DNA from: Nonomuraea dietziae
GTDB taxonomy: Bacteria; Actinomycetota; Actinomycetes; Streptosporangiales; Streptosporangiaceae
Length of the DNA stretch: 64,000 bases
Assembly (NCBI RefSeq): GCF_014195505.1
Contig: NZ_JACIBV010000001.1
Coordinates: 7,750,001 to 7,814,000, forward strand
Direction of reading: 5' to 3'
Numbering within the stretch: position 1 is the stretch's first letter; each line of letters begins with the position of its first letter. The notes below the pieces were generated by a model. That model saw only the letters and a program-made list of their open reading frames with translations, was not told the origin of the DNA and made no database searches. Positions 32,580 through 41,656 of the stretch are shown here, piece by piece. Both the position numbers and the translations under genes were made by a program.

Positions 32580-32912
32580 CTAGTACGGCACGCCGGTGTC
32601 GTCGACCCTGGTGGTGTCCTTGTCCTTCTTGGACTCGGGCCAGCCCGTCCCCGTGTCGAGGTGGTCCTCGACACGCCCGTTCTTGCCGAGGAACGGGATT
32701 TTGTCGACGAGCGTGTCGCCGACCTTCAGCCTCGCGACCCCGGCCACCTTCGACACCTGCGCCCCCACCAGCCCCGCGGCCTCCTGGACCCTTGGGCTGT
32801 CGGCGACCCGGTGCGCCGTGCGCTTGATCTGTTCGTAGCGTTCGCGGCCCGCCCTGCTGCCCAGCACGTAGCCGACAGCCACACCGACAGCGAACATCAC
32901 CCGATATCGCAT
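32580..32912 (-). CDS. YtxH-like small membrane protein
   Basis: A 110-residue protein. One N-terminal membrane helix (MFAVGVAVGYVLGSRAGRER) with the Gly-x-x-x-Gly/Ala-Gly pattern is followed by helices of amphipathic character (EAAGLVGAQVSKVAG) and a charged C-terminus. This fits the YtxH-like general stress family, whose function is not established. ATG 32912 is the only sensible start. Confidence 0.75.
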   Translation of the reverse strand: MRYRVMFAVGVAVGYVLGSRAGRERYEQIKRTAHRVADSPRVQEAAGLVGAQVSKVAGVARLKVGDTLVDKIPFLGKNGRVEDHLDTGTGWPESKKDKDTTRVDDTGVPY

Positions 32913-33038
32913 ATTCCACCTCCGCTGTCTCCGGGCCTACCCCGATGACGATGCGACACGCACTCCAGATGTGCGCTAATCTATTCCTGCGCCGAACGGA
33001 AGGGGCCAACAGCCCGGCCCGGAGGTGCGGAAGTCCGA

Positions 33039-33111
33039 TCCCGTGTAGCTCAATCGGCAGAGCAGCCGGCTGTTAACCGGCAGGTTATAGGTTCGAGTCC
33101 TATCGCGGGAG
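33039..33111 (+). tRNA. tRNA-Asn (anticodon GTT)
   Basis: A full cloverleaf: acceptor TCCCGTG/CGCGGGA, D arm with GTAGCTCAATCGGCAGAGC, anticodon stem GCCGG/CCGGC with loop CTGTTAA (anticodon GTT at 33072-33074), T arm with GGTTCGAGTCC. The discriminator G is followed by encoded CCA (33112-33114). A hairpin terminator follows. Confidence 0.97.
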
Positions 33112-33120
33112 CCACACTGA

Positions 33121-33156
33121 CGAGCCCGAGCCATATGGCCCGGGCTCGTGGCTTTT
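33121..33156 (+). terminator. Terminator after tRNA-Asn
   Basis: Stem CGAGCCCG (33121-33128) pairs with CGGGCTCG (33141-33148), with an inner GCC-ATAT-GGC hairpin, followed by TGGCTTTT. This is one of the few T-tailed terminators in the window. The tail segment TGGCTTTTCCGGCCG occurs a second time 17 nt later. Confidence 0.8.
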
Positions 33157-33194
33157 CCGGCCGCGTGGCTTTTCCGGCCGTGACGTGGCCGCGC

Positions 33195-33383
33195 TCAGGC
33201 GTCCATCGTGCGCCTGTCACTGTCGAGGTAGCCGTAGACGGCCCACAGCGCCCCGACGACGATGCCGCCGATAGCCGCGAAGACGCCGATGCCGTCGAGG
33301 CCGAGGATCGCCATGATGGCGATGGCGATGCCGTAGAGGAAGCTGATCCCGAGCAACCCGTTCCGCAGAAGGCTCTTGTTCAT
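33195..33383 (-). CDS. Small membrane protein, 62 residues
   Basis: Begins MNKSLLRNGLLGISFLYGIA and has two membrane helices (about 8-28 and 33-52), ending in DSDRRTMDA. The family is unknown to me. It is divergent from the histidine kinase that starts 58 nt away, so both share one promoter region. No strong Shine-Dalgarno is seen before ATG 33383. Confidence 0.65.
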   Translation of the reverse strand: MNKSLLRNGLLGISFLYGIAIAIMAILGLDGIGVFAAIGGIVVGALWAVYGYLDSDRRTMDA

Positions 33384-33440
33384 GAGCAACACGGTCACCG
33401 ATGATCGAGGCCGGTGGTATCCCCCGATCGGTGGACAGAC

Positions 33441-34602
33441 ATGCCTTCCGACAACCTCGCCGCGGCCCGGGCCGAGAACGCGTGGCTGCGTTCGTACCCC
33501 TTCTGGGACGCCTACTTCACCGTCGTCCTGATCGCCACGGTCGTCGTCGTCGCGCTCGACACCGGCACCGCGGCCGCCGGTGCGACCGCGATCGGGCTGT
33601 TGCTGCTGCTGGCCCTCGCCTACGTGCTCGTGGGTAGAGCCGCCGTCCGCTCGGAGGAGGTGCCCACCAGACAGGCGTGGCAGTACGCGGCGGTCGCGGT
33701 CGTGCTGTTCACCGCCGCCGACCTGATCGCGCCCGCCTCGGCCTTCGCGCTGTCGGCGGTCGTCGCGCAGCTGTTCATGTCCTTCAGAACCCACCAGGCC
33801 ATCGCGCTGCTCGCGGTGCTGTTCGCGATCCCCGCTGTCAACCTGTTCCAGATCGCGGGCATGGAGCCCCTGGTGGCCGCCGTCGTCGCGGTGGTCGCGC
33901 TGTCGAGCAGCGCGCTGCTCGGAACCTTCATCCACCGCCTGGCCATGCAGAACATCGACCGCGCCCGCCTGATCGCCGAGCTCGATCGCACCAGGGCCGA
34001 CCTTGCCGAGATCAGCAGGCAGGCGGGCGTGCTGGCGGAGAGGGAGCGCCTGGCCGGCGACATCCACGACACGCTCGCGCAGGGCTTCACCGGTATCATC
34101 ACCCTGCTGCAAGCCGCCGAGGCGGAGAGCGGCGGCGGCAGGCACCTGGAGCTGGCCGTGAGAACGGCGCAGGAGAACCTGGCCGAGACCAGGGCGCTCA
34201 TCGCGGCGCTGGCCCCGCCCGCGCTCGACGGCCGCTCGCTCGACCGGGCGCTGCGCCGCCTGGCTCACGGCTTCGAGCTGCCCGTGGAGGTGGTCGTGCG
34301 CGGCCTGCCGTCCCCGCTGCCCCCCGCGGTGGAGGTGGCGCTGCTGCGGGCGGCCCAGGAGGGCCTGGCCAACGTCCGCAAGCACGCCGCCGCCCGCTCG
34401 GTCCGCCTGGAGCTGACCTACGACACCGGCGCGGTACGGCTGGCGGTCGCCGACGACGGCGCCGGCCCTGACAGGCGACGCCGAAGGCTACGGCCTCGGC
34501 CTCATGAGAAGGCGGGTCGAGCCGCTGGGCGGCACGGTCCGCGTCGAGGGCTCGCGCGGTGAGGGCGCCACGCTCACCGTGGAGGTGCCGTGGTCGGAGT
34601 GA
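33441..34602 (+). CDS. NarL-type sensor histidine kinase, frameshifted near the 3' end
   Basis: ATG 33441 starts a membrane kinase with five to six helices in the first 160 residues, then a HisKA_3 domain with the phospho-acceptor in LAGDIHDTLAQGFTG and an ATPase N box EGLANVRKHAAARS. At about 34470, just after the G1 box DDGAGP, the frame degenerates into an Arg-rich tail stopping at 34562. In the +1-shifted frame the expected end continues: GDAEGYGLGLMRRRVEPLGG (G2 box) and GATLTVEVPWSE, stopping at 34602 inside the response-regulator start. One extra base near 34473 explains this. It is either a real inactivating mutation or a sequencing error. The end given is that of the restored frame. 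Confidence 0.8.
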
Positions 34603-35213
34603 TGATCGTCGACGACCACCCGATCGTGCGGGAGGGCCTGCGCGGGATGCTCGCCGCCGAGCGGGACATCACGGTGGTCGGCGAGGCCGGCTCGGGCGAC
34701 GAGGCGGTGGCGGTGGCGGCGCGGATCGCGCCCGACGTCATCCTCATGGACCTGCGGATGCCCGGGGGCGACGGGCTGAGCGCCATCCTGCGGCTCGGCG
34801 GGTCCTACAGGGTGATCGTGCTGACCACGTACGAGAACGACGCGGACCTGCGCAGAGCCGTGGCGGCGGGCGCCGTCGGCTGCCTGCTGAAGGACGTGTC
34901 GCGCAGGGATCTGGCCGACGCCGTGCGCGCCGTCGCCGAGGGCCGCGGGATCCTCTCGCCTCCCGCGCTCCGCATCGGCGCCGCCCCGGCCGACGGGGAC
35001 GGAGGCGTCAGGTTGTCGGCGCGGGAGCGGGAGGTGCTGTCACTGGTGGCCGCGGGGCTGACGAACGCCGAGATCGGGCGGCGGCTGTTCATCGGCGAGG
35101 CGACGGTGAAGACCCATCTGCTGAGGGTGTTCGCCAAGCTGGGTGTGTCGGACCGGACGTCGGCGGTGTTGCTGGCCATGGAGCTGGGGCTGGTCGGCCG
35201 CGCGACGACCTGA
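34590..35213 (+). CDS. NarL/FixJ-family response regulator
   Basis: A 207-residue regulator. The receiver has VMIVDDHPIVREGL, phospho-acceptor Asp in VILMDLRMPG, Thr in VIVLTTYEN and Lys in GCLLKDVSR. The C-terminal LuxR-type helix-turn-helix is LSAREREVLSLVAAG and GEATVKTHLLRVFAKLG. GTG 34590 has GGAGG four nt upstream and gives the full first beta strand; GTG 34599 and ATG 34602 are alternatives. It overlaps the restored end of the kinase frame, so the two were coupled before the frameshift. It may now lack a working partner. Confidence 0.92.
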   Translation: MVGVMIVDDHPIVREGLRGMLAAERDITVVGEAGSGDEAVAVAARIAPDVILMDLRMPGGDGLSAILRLGGSYRVIVLTTYENDADLRRAVAAGAVGCLLKDVSRRDLADAVRAVAEGRGILSPPALRIGAAPADGDGGVRLSAREREVLSLVAAGLTNAEIGRRLFIGEATVKTHLLRVFAKLGVSDRTSAVLLAMELGLVGRATT

Positions 35214-35258
35214 GGGGCCGGCGGGGGACGCCGTCCCGCCGGGGCCCGTGCACGCGGC

Positions 35259-35291
35259 CGTGGAGAGGCCACGGAGAGGCCACGGAGAGAC
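35259..35291 (+). repeat. 3 x 11-bp tandem repeat after the response regulator
   Basis: Units CGTGGAGAGGC, CACGGAGAGGC and CACGGAGAGAC follow each other without gap in the intergenic space between the response regulator and the convergent nitric oxide synthase gene. Confidence 0.8.
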
Positions 35292-35314
35292 CACCGCGAG
35301 GCCGCGCGGAGCGG

Positions 35315-36433
35315 TCAGGTATGGGGCGGGGAGTAGGTGGGGGTGAGCCGGCGGTTGTCGTAGTAGCGGTGGAAGACGGGGGTGGCCGCGCCGGACAGCG
35401 GTGGCACGATCCACGACCAGTCGGCGGGGCAGACCCGCCCCGCGCGCTCCTCCCGCTCCAGGTGGGTCAGGAACCGCCGCGCCTCGGTGTGGTGGTCGGT
35501 CATCGTCACCCCCGCCGCCTCGAAGGAGTGCAGCACGGCCACGTTCAGCTCCACCAGCGCGTGGTCGCGCCAGAGGGTGCGCTCGCTGGAGGTGTCGAGC
35601 CCGAGCCGCCTGGCGACCTCGGGAAGCTGGTCGTAGCGGTCGTGGTCGGCCAGGTTGCGCGCGCCGATCTCGGTGCCCATGTACCAGCCGTTGAACGGCG
35701 CGCACGGATAGCAGACGCCGCCGATCTCCAGGCACATGTTGGAGATCGCGGGTACGGCGTGCCAGCGCAGCCCCAGCTCCTCGAACCACCGGTAGGCCGG
35801 ATGGACGATCGGCACCTCCATGATCGCGTCACCGGGCACGTTGCACAGCAGGGGGTGGCCCTTGGCGGGCTGGATGACCAGCGGCAGCACGTCGAACCTG
35901 GTTCCCGCGCCGCCTCTCCACCCCATGCGCAGCACCTGCTCGGTGAAGGCGGCGTAGCGCCGGTCCCCGACGACAGTGCCGTCCGCCCGCCGGTACCCGG
36001 CGTAGCGGATGAGCTGCTCGTTCAGGATCCTCGGCCCGGGGCAGGCGGGGTGGTCGGGAGCGAACACCGTGATCGTCGGCCTGATCCGGCCGTGGCCCGT
36101 CGCCTCGCGCAGGTGCTCCACGCACTCGAGGGCGACGCCCTCGGCGCTGGAGACGTCCCTTCTGTCCCTGATCCTCAGCGAGCGCCAGTACAGGCGGCCG
36201 ATGCAGCGGTTGCTGTTGCGCCAGGCCACCCTGGCGCCGAACTCCAGCTCCTGTGCGGTGTGGGTGTAGGTGCCGAACCTCGCGGCGTCCCTGGCCACCT
36301 CCCGCAGCCGCGCCTGCACGTCCCCGGCGCCGGGGTTCTCCGCGTGGAAGAGGCGGATGAACCTCTCCGCCTCGCGGAAGTCGACGGTCTTGTCCATGAC
36401 GGTGTGCACATCGAACGGACGCAAAGATCTCAT
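35315..36433 (-). CDS. Bacterial nitric oxide synthase oxygenase
   Basis: A haem enzyme of about 372 residues that oxidises L-arginine to citrulline and NO. The proximal haem cysteine is Cys77 in NSNRCIGRLYW. The pterin and substrate segments are visible as FDVLPLVIQPAKGHP, WHAVPAISNMCLEIGGVCYP and FNGWYMGTEIGARN, where the Glu binds arginine. The end DWSWIVPPLSG also fits the family. As in other bacterial NOS there is no reductase domain and electrons must come from a separate flavoprotein. Functions known in other bacteria are protection from oxidants and nitration of products. ATG 36433 is preferred over GTG 36445; neither has a good Shine-Dalgarno. Confidence 0.95.
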   Translation of the reverse strand: MRSLRPFDVHTVMDKTVDFREAERFIRLFHAENPGAGDVQARLREVARDAARFGTYTHTAQELEFGARVAWRNSNRCIGRLYWRSLRIRDRRDVSSAEGVALECVEHLREATGHGRIRPTITVFAPDHPACPGPRILNEQLIRYAGYRRADGTVVGDRRYAAFTEQVLRMGWRGGAGTRFDVLPLVIQPAKGHPLLCNVPGDAIMEVPIVHPAYRWFEELGLRWHAVPAISNMCLEIGGVCYPCAPFNGWYMGTEIGARNLADHDRYDQLPEVARRLGLDTSSERTLWRDHALVELNVAVLHSFEAAGVTMTDHHTEARRFLTHLEREERAGRVCPADWSWIVPPLSGAATPVFHRYYDNRRLTPTYSPPHT

Positions 36434-36667
36434 CCACGTAAGCACGCAGCAACCAGCGCATTCCGGTTCACGGATCGCGCGACCGATTCCGGGTCGGTGA
36501 CGCGGTCCTTCGGCGGCGTCCCACCACGCCGCCCTTGTCGAGTCCGCAGCAGATCACATCCTTACCTCCGACAACCCGCTTTGTCCCCCAAACCAGGAAA
36601 ATCCGTGATCGGAGCACTCCAGAGCGTGACGCCTCCCTCGTGTGGCCAACGGGTGAGGACGTGGTGT

Positions 36668-36680
36668 AGAACGTTATTCT
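36668..36680. promoter_or_regulatory. Putative operator AGAA-N5-TTCT before the enoyl-CoA hydratase gene
   Basis: AGAACGTTATTCT is a short palindrome 27 nt before ATG 36707. It recalls, but is one base longer than, the KstR-type lipid-catabolism operator TAGAACGTGTTCTA. Binding is unproven. Confidence 0.3.
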
Positions 36681-36706
36681 GTAACGGGTCTCACCGGGAG
36701 GGCGCG

Positions 36707-37480
36707 ATGTCGGAGCTGGTGCTGTCGTCGGTCGACGAAGGCGTGCTGACGCTGACGTTCAACCGTCCCGATCGGTTGAACGCGTGGACGGACGCGATGG
36801 GACGCCGCTACTTCGACCTGCTCGAACAGGCGGAGAAGGATCCCTCGGTGCGGGCGATCGTGGTGACCGGCGCGGGCAGGGGCTTCTGCTCGGGCGCCGA
36901 CTTCCAGACGCTGTCGGCGATCCAGACCGGCAGCTACTCCGAGAAGCCCGATCCCAGGCCCAACACCTTCCCCACCACGATCCGCAAGCCGATCATCGCG
37001 GCGGTCAACGGGGCGTGCGCGGGCCTCGGCATGGTCCACGCGCTGGTGTGCGACCTGGTGTTCACCGCCGAGGAGGCCAAGTGGACGACCGCCTTCCCCC
37101 GCAGGGGCCTGGTCGCCGAGTACGGCCTGTCCTGGGTGCTTCCCCGCCTCATGGGCCAGCAGCGCGCCATGGACGTCCTGCTGTCGGGGCGGGTGTTCAC
37201 CGGGCGTGAGGCGTTCGAGATGGGCCTGGTGAACAGGGCCGTCGCGGCGCGGTCGCTGCTCCAGGAGGCGCAGGGCTACGCCCGCGAGCTGGCCCTCCAC
37301 AGCTCGCCCGCCTCCATGGACGTCATCAAGCGCCAGGTGTGGGGCGACTGGGACCACACGCTGGAGGAGTCGGCCGCCAACGCCGTACGCGAGATGATGG
37401 CCTCGTTCGGGCGCGCCGACTTCGCGGAGGGCGTGGCCAGCTTCCTCGAGCGCCGCGCCCCCGACTTCCCTGCCCTCTGA
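36707..37480 (+). CDS. Enoyl-CoA hydratase/isomerase family protein
   Basis: A 257-residue crotonase-fold protein, the usual length. The first oxyanion-hole segment is GRGFCSGADFQ and the second is VNGACAGLGMVHAL. The catalytic-side helix reads FPRRGLVAEYGLSWVLPRL, in which the Glu of AEYG occupies the usual hydratase glutamate region. It probably hydrates 2-enoyl-CoA in fatty acid or related catabolism, but other crotonase reactions are possible. GGGAGG five nt upstream of ATG 36707 is a good Shine-Dalgarno. It stands alone and ends two nt from the convergent galK gene. Confidence 0.9.
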   Translation: MSELVLSSVDEGVLTLTFNRPDRLNAWTDAMGRRYFDLLEQAEKDPSVRAIVVTGAGRGFCSGADFQTLSAIQTGSYSEKPDPRPNTFPTTIRKPIIAAVNGACAGLGMVHALVCDLVFTAEEAKWTTAFPRRGLVAEYGLSWVLPRLMGQQRAMDVLLSGRVFTGREAFEMGLVNRAVAARSLLQEAQGYARELALHSSPASMDVIKRQVWGDWDHTLEESAANAVREMMASFGRADFAEGVASFLERRAPDFPAL

Positions 37481-37482
37481 GG

Positions 37483-38592
<1,110 letters not shown>

Positions 38593-38623
38593 AATCGAAC
38601 ACTCCTCAACAACGGTTCGTCCG

Positions 38624-38629
38624 TAGACT
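38624..38629 (+). promoter_or_regulatory. -10 hexamer TAGACT for leaderless PLP-enzyme mRNA
   Basis: TAGACT ends six nt before ATG 38636, the same arrangement as at dnaG. The region is shared with the divergent galK gene. Confidence 0.5.
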
Positions 38630-38635
38630 AGCGCC

Positions 38636-39457
38636 ATGGAGGAGATGTCGGATCCCCGTCTCGGCACGGTGCGGCTCTTCCTCAAGCATGACGACAACAA
38701 GGCCCGCAAGCTCAAGTACAACCTCGGCCCCGCCCGCGTGCTGAGCTTCGGCGGCGCCTACTCCGGCCACCTGCGCGCGCTGGCCAGGGCGGGCATGGAG
38801 CGGGGCTTCGAGACGATCGGCGTGGTGCGCGGTGAGGAGCACCTGCCGCTCAACCCCTCGCTGGCCTACGCCAGGGCGTGCGGGATGCGCCTGGTCTACC
38901 TCGATCGGGCCGCCTACCGCCTCAAGCACACCCCTGAGGTGCTGGAGCGGCTGCGCGCCAGGTTCGGGGACGTGACGATCCTGCCCGAGGGCGGCAGCAA
39001 CGCGGCAGCCGTGCGCGGCTGCGCGGAGCTGCCGGGAGAGATCGGCCTCGACTACGACGTGATCTGCTGTCCCGTGGGTACAGGCGGCACGCTCGCGGGG
39101 ATCTCCGCGGGGCTGGCCCCCGGCAGGCGGGCGCTGGGCTTCGCCGTGCTCAAGGGCGCGGGCTTCCTGCGTGAGGAGGTGGCGCGGCTGCAGCGGGAGG
39201 CCTACGGCCGCGTCATGACCAACTGGGAGCTCAACCTCGACTACCACTTCGGCGGCTACGCCAAGCCCTCTCCCGCGCTCGACCAGGCCTACGAGCAGGT
39301 CTACGTGGCCAAGATGATCTACGGGATCCTCGACCTGGCCGGGCGCGGCGCCTTCGCGCCCAACTCCCGCGTCGTCGCCGTGGTGACGGGTCAGCCCTCG
39401 ACACCCGTCGCGTCGTGGGGCGAGCCGACCGGCTTCGACTCGGCCGAGCCCCGCTGA
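38636..39457 (+). CDS. PLP-dependent deaminase/desulfhydrase (D-cysteine desulfhydrase/ACC deaminase type)
   Basis: A 273-residue fold-type II PLP enzyme. The PLP lysine is in LKHDDNKARKLKYNLG near residue 22, followed by LSFGGAYSGHLRALA (substrate loop) and the phosphate-binding CCPVGTGGTLAG. Family members such as D-cysteine desulfhydrase and ACC deaminase have about 30 more N-terminal residues, so this form is short at that end. The mRNA appears leaderless. The 3' end overlaps the convergent DUF6766 gene by 67 nt, a long overlap. Substrate is undetermined. Confidence 0.85.
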   Translation: MEEMSDPRLGTVRLFLKHDDNKARKLKYNLGPARVLSFGGAYSGHLRALARAGMERGFETIGVVRGEEHLPLNPSLAYARACGMRLVYLDRAAYRLKHTPEVLERLRARFGDVTILPEGGSNAAAVRGCAELPGEIGLDYDVICCPVGTGGTLAGISAGLAPGRRALGFAVLKGAGFLREEVARLQREAYGRVMTNWELNLDYHFGGYAKPSPALDQAYEQVYVAKMIYGILDLAGRGAFAPNSRVVAVVTGQPSTPVASWGEPTGFDSAEPR

Positions 39458-40065
39458 CGCAGGTAGATCGACAGCGCCACCATCGAGGCCACGGCCAGGA
39501 ACTCCGACTGCCAGTTCTGCAGCGTCCTGCTCCAGAACTCGGGTCCTGTCACGTAGCCGCCCCAGCTCTCGGGGTCGCGCAGCTCGGCGAGCCGCTCGGC
39601 GTTGCCCGCCGCCAGGCCCGCCACCGACTGCGCCAGCCACGACAGCGCGAACACCAGGCCCATGACCCAGCCCAGCGAGTTGCTGATCAGCGCCTTGCGC
39701 AGCCCGCCCGCGGTGGCCCACGCGGGCGAGTCGCGGCGGGCGTGCTCGCCGACGAGCTGGTCCTCGTCGGACTCGCCGCCCTCCTTGCCGAGCTCCTTGG
39801 ACTCGGGGGAGCCCCGCTGCACCAGCCAGACCGTCGCGAGGATGAACAGCAGGAACTGCAGGTACTCCGACTGCCAGTTCTCCGCCACGTCCACCGCGAA
39901 GTCGGAGGTGGCGACGTACTCCACCAGCGAGATGGGCTGACCGCCGTCCACGAGCTGCTGGTCGTTGAACTTGGCCTGCCCGGCGAGCGCCTGCCCCACC
40001 AGCGCGAGCGCGAAGATCAACAGGAAGAACAGGGAGAGGGAGTTCTCTTTGAGAAATCTCTTCAT
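39391..40065 (-). CDS. DUF6766-like membrane protein
   Basis: A 224-residue membrane protein with four helices arranged as two similar halves. Each half has a helix, a loop and then a WQSE(Y/F)L motif leading into another helix (ENWQSEYLQFLLFILATVWL and QNWQSEFLAVASMVALSIYL), each followed by QRGS(P/A)ESK. The internal duplication is visible by eye. This pattern matches a family annotated DUF6766 in actinobacteria; the function is unknown. The start ATG overlaps the stop of a 27-aa ORF (ATGA), and a lipoprotein gene lies before that. Confidence 0.85.
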   Translation of the reverse strand: MKRFLKENSLSLFFLLIFALALVGQALAGQAKFNDQQLVDGGQPISLVEYVATSDFAVDVAENWQSEYLQFLLFILATVWLVQRGSPESKELGKEGGESDEDQLVGEHARRDSPAWATAGGLRKALISNSLGWVMGLVFALSWLAQSVAGLAAGNAERLAELRDPESWGGYVTGPEFWSRTLQNWQSEFLAVASMVALSIYLRQRGSAESKPVGSPHDATGVEG

Positions 40066-40145
40066 CGGTGCATCAGCCCCATGGCGAAGAACCAGCTCAG
40101 ACCTACGACGATGACGACCAAGGTGGTGACGAAGACGGTGCGCAT
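40062..40145 (-). CDS. 27-residue single-helix membrane peptide
   Basis: A very short ORF reading MRTVFVTTLVVIVVGLSWFF then AMGLMHR, one membrane helix with basic ends. Its ATG overlaps the upstream lipoprotein stop (TGATG) and its stop overlaps the DUF6766 start (ATGA). Overlap at both ends and a clean helix argue that it is a real small protein, probably a partner of the membrane protein. It is below the usual length cut-off of gene finders. Confidence 0.7.
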   Translation of the reverse strand: MRTVFVTTLVVIVVGLSWFFAMGLMHR

Positions 40146-40522
40146 CAGTCGTCCACCTCGCAGTCGTAGGGGAGGTTCTCACCCTTGGGCGTGCATCCCG
40201 CGGCCCTGACCCGCCATCCGCCGTCGTAGCGGTGCAGGAAGAGCGTGTCGCCGTTGAGCCTGACCTGCGCCTCGTCACCCCACAGTGACACCGACAGCAC
40301 AGGACCGCCCGTCAGTCTCAGCTCGTTCAGCGCCTGCCCGCAGGTCTGTCCCCTGTCGGGCAGCCGCGCCGCCGTCCTGGCGGCCAGCAGCGCACAGGCC
40401 GCGTCACCCTGTCCCGAGGTCACCGCTGTGGCGAACCGCTCGGCCGTACGGGCAGGGGGTCCCGTGTCAACCGCACATCCTGCGACGAAGGTCAGCGCGA
40501 AGAGAAGGAGGACTGCTCTCAT
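40145..40522 (-). CDS. Small lipoprotein, first gene of the DUF6766 operon
   Basis: A 125-residue predicted lipoprotein. The signal peptide MRAVLLLFALTFVAGCAVD has the lipobox VAGC with Cys16. The mature part has an alpha-beta pattern (ERFATAVTSGQGDAACALLA, then a strand-rich end) resembling the NTF2-like domains of secreted proteins, with four further cysteines that could form two disulfides. It is coupled to the 27-aa ORF. It is divergent from the DinB-like gene with a 35-nt gap. Confidence 0.8.
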   Translation of the reverse strand: MRAVLLLFALTFVAGCAVDTGPPARTAERFATAVTSGQGDAACALLAARTAARLPDRGQTCGQALNELRLTGGPVLSVSLWGDEAQVRLNGDTLFLHRYDGGWRVRAAGCTPKGENLPYDCEVDD

Positions 40523-40557
40523 AGCCGGGAGCTACCCAAAATGACAGGTGGGAAGCT

Positions 40558-41067
40558 ATGGGAATGAAGAGAACAGATGTTCCCCCCACCTGGGACGAGC
40601 GGGCCACCATGCACACGTTCCTCGCCTACGCCAGGGCGACGGCGGTGGCCAAGTGCGAGGGCATGAGCGACGAGGCGGCGCGCAGGGCGCCGCTGCCGGC
40701 CTCTCCGCTGATGTCCGTCGCGGGGCTGATCGGCCACCTGCGATGGGTGGAGCACTGGTGGTTCGAGGTCGTCTTCCTCGGGGAGGCGGAGCGCGCGCCG
40801 TGGACGGAGGAGAGTCCCGACAAGGACTTCGAGCCCGACCCCTCCTTGAGCCTCGCCGAGGTGGTCGCCGACTACACGCGCGCCTGCGCCGAGATCGACG
40901 AGAAGATCGCCGGCCACGACCTCGACGCGCTGTCGGCAGGCAAGGGCCGCCACGGGGACCACTTCACGCTGCGCTGGGTGATCGGCCACCTCATCGAGGA
41001 GACCTCCAGGCACAACGGCCACCTCGACATCGTGAGGGAGCTGGTCGACGGGGTGAAGGGCGGCTAG
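40558..41067 (+). CDS. DinB/DUF664 family protein
   Basis: A 169-residue four-helix protein. Three putative metal-ligand histidines are visible: IGHLRWVEHWWFE (near 62-67) and the pair in VIGHLIEETSRHNGHLDIVREL near the C-terminus, the pattern of DinB-superfamily proteins such as bacillithiol or mycothiol-dependent S-transferases. ATG 40558 has AGGTGGGA upstream. It ends convergently, overlapping the next gene by 4 nt. Enzymatic activity is possible because all histidines are present, but the thiol partner is not known. Confidence 0.88.
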   Translation: MGMKRTDVPPTWDERATMHTFLAYARATAVAKCEGMSDEAARRAPLPASPLMSVAGLIGHLRWVEHWWFEVVFLGEAERAPWTEESPDKDFEPDPSLSLAEVVADYTRACAEIDEKIAGHDLDALSAGKGRHGDHFTLRWVIGHLIEETSRHNGHLDIVRELVDGVKGG

Positions 41068-41612
41068 AAGCGGTCGAGAACGGGCGCGAGCAGCGCGTTG
41101 AGCTCCTTGACGAGCACCGCGAGCGCCCGGTGCGCCGCCTCCTCCACTCCGTCGTGCGGGCCCTGAGGGGCCGGCGGCAGCTCCTCCAGCGGGATGGGCG
41201 CCTGCACCAGGAGGGAGGCGCGCATGAACGGGCCGCGGGTGAGGTCCTCCTGGGTGGGCTCGACGTACTGGCCGAAGATCTCCTGCCAGCCGCGCCAGCC
41301 CCTGTCCCTCCACCACTCGCGCGAACTGGTCAGCTGCTCGGGCAGCGGGGAGACCATACGCACCTCCGCGGTGAGCGTGCCGTCCCAGGTGTTGCGCACG
41401 CAGCTCGCCTCAAGGACGCGCCGGTCCCATCGGACGTGACCCGGCGAGATCGAGGGCGGCACCGCCATCCGCCAGGCGATGCAGGCGAACGTCACGGGGG
41501 CGATGTCGCCGAAGGAGTCGGCGAACTCCTCGACGTGCTTGCGGACGTGGGCGCCGTAACGGCCGTCCCTGTCCCTGTCGAGTTCCTGGTCGATCCAGAA
41601 CGCCTTTGCCAC
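41064..41612 (-). CDS. Conserved hypothetical protein, 182 residues
   Basis: Begins VAKAFWIDQELDRDRDGRYG. It has no signal or membrane helix and is rich in Trp (WRDRGWRGWQEIFGQY). No family is recognised. The GTG start at 41612 has no Shine-Dalgarno, but TACCTT (minus strand, 41619-41624) ends six nt before it, so the message is probably leaderless. It is divergent from the rifampicin-phosphotransferase-like gene. Confidence 0.7.
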   Translation of the reverse strand: MAKAFWIDQELDRDRDGRYGAHVRKHVEEFADSFGDIAPVTFACIAWRMAVPPSISPGHVRWDRRVLEASCVRNTWDGTLTAEVRMVSPLPEQLTSSREWWRDRGWRGWQEIFGQYVEPTQEDLTRGPFMRASLLVQAPIPLEELPPAPQGPHDGVEEAAHRALAVLVKELNALLAPVLDRF

Positions 41613-41618
41613 CCGTCC

Positions 41619-41624
41619 AAGGTA
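41619..41624 (-). promoter_or_regulatory. -10 hexamer TACCTT for the 182-aa hypothetical gene
   Basis: On the minus strand TACCTT ends six nt before GTG 41612. No ribosome-binding site is visible. Confidence 0.4.
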
Positions 41625-41656
41625 CGCCGCCCCACCGCGCCGCGAGGCAGTAGCAG

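Noticed and set aside
34590..35213. Reading the NarL-type pair at 33.4-35.2 kb as the partner of the orphan kinase at 46058
   Set aside because: The orphan kinase is of the HAMP/HisKA (OmpR-partner) class, which pairs with OmpR-type regulators, not NarL-type.
34559..37480. Apparent 973-residue plus-strand protein ending in enoyl-CoA hydratase
   Set aside because: The part before 36707 is antisense or out of frame to the response regulator and nitric oxide synthase genes; a good Shine-Dalgarno precedes ATG 36707.
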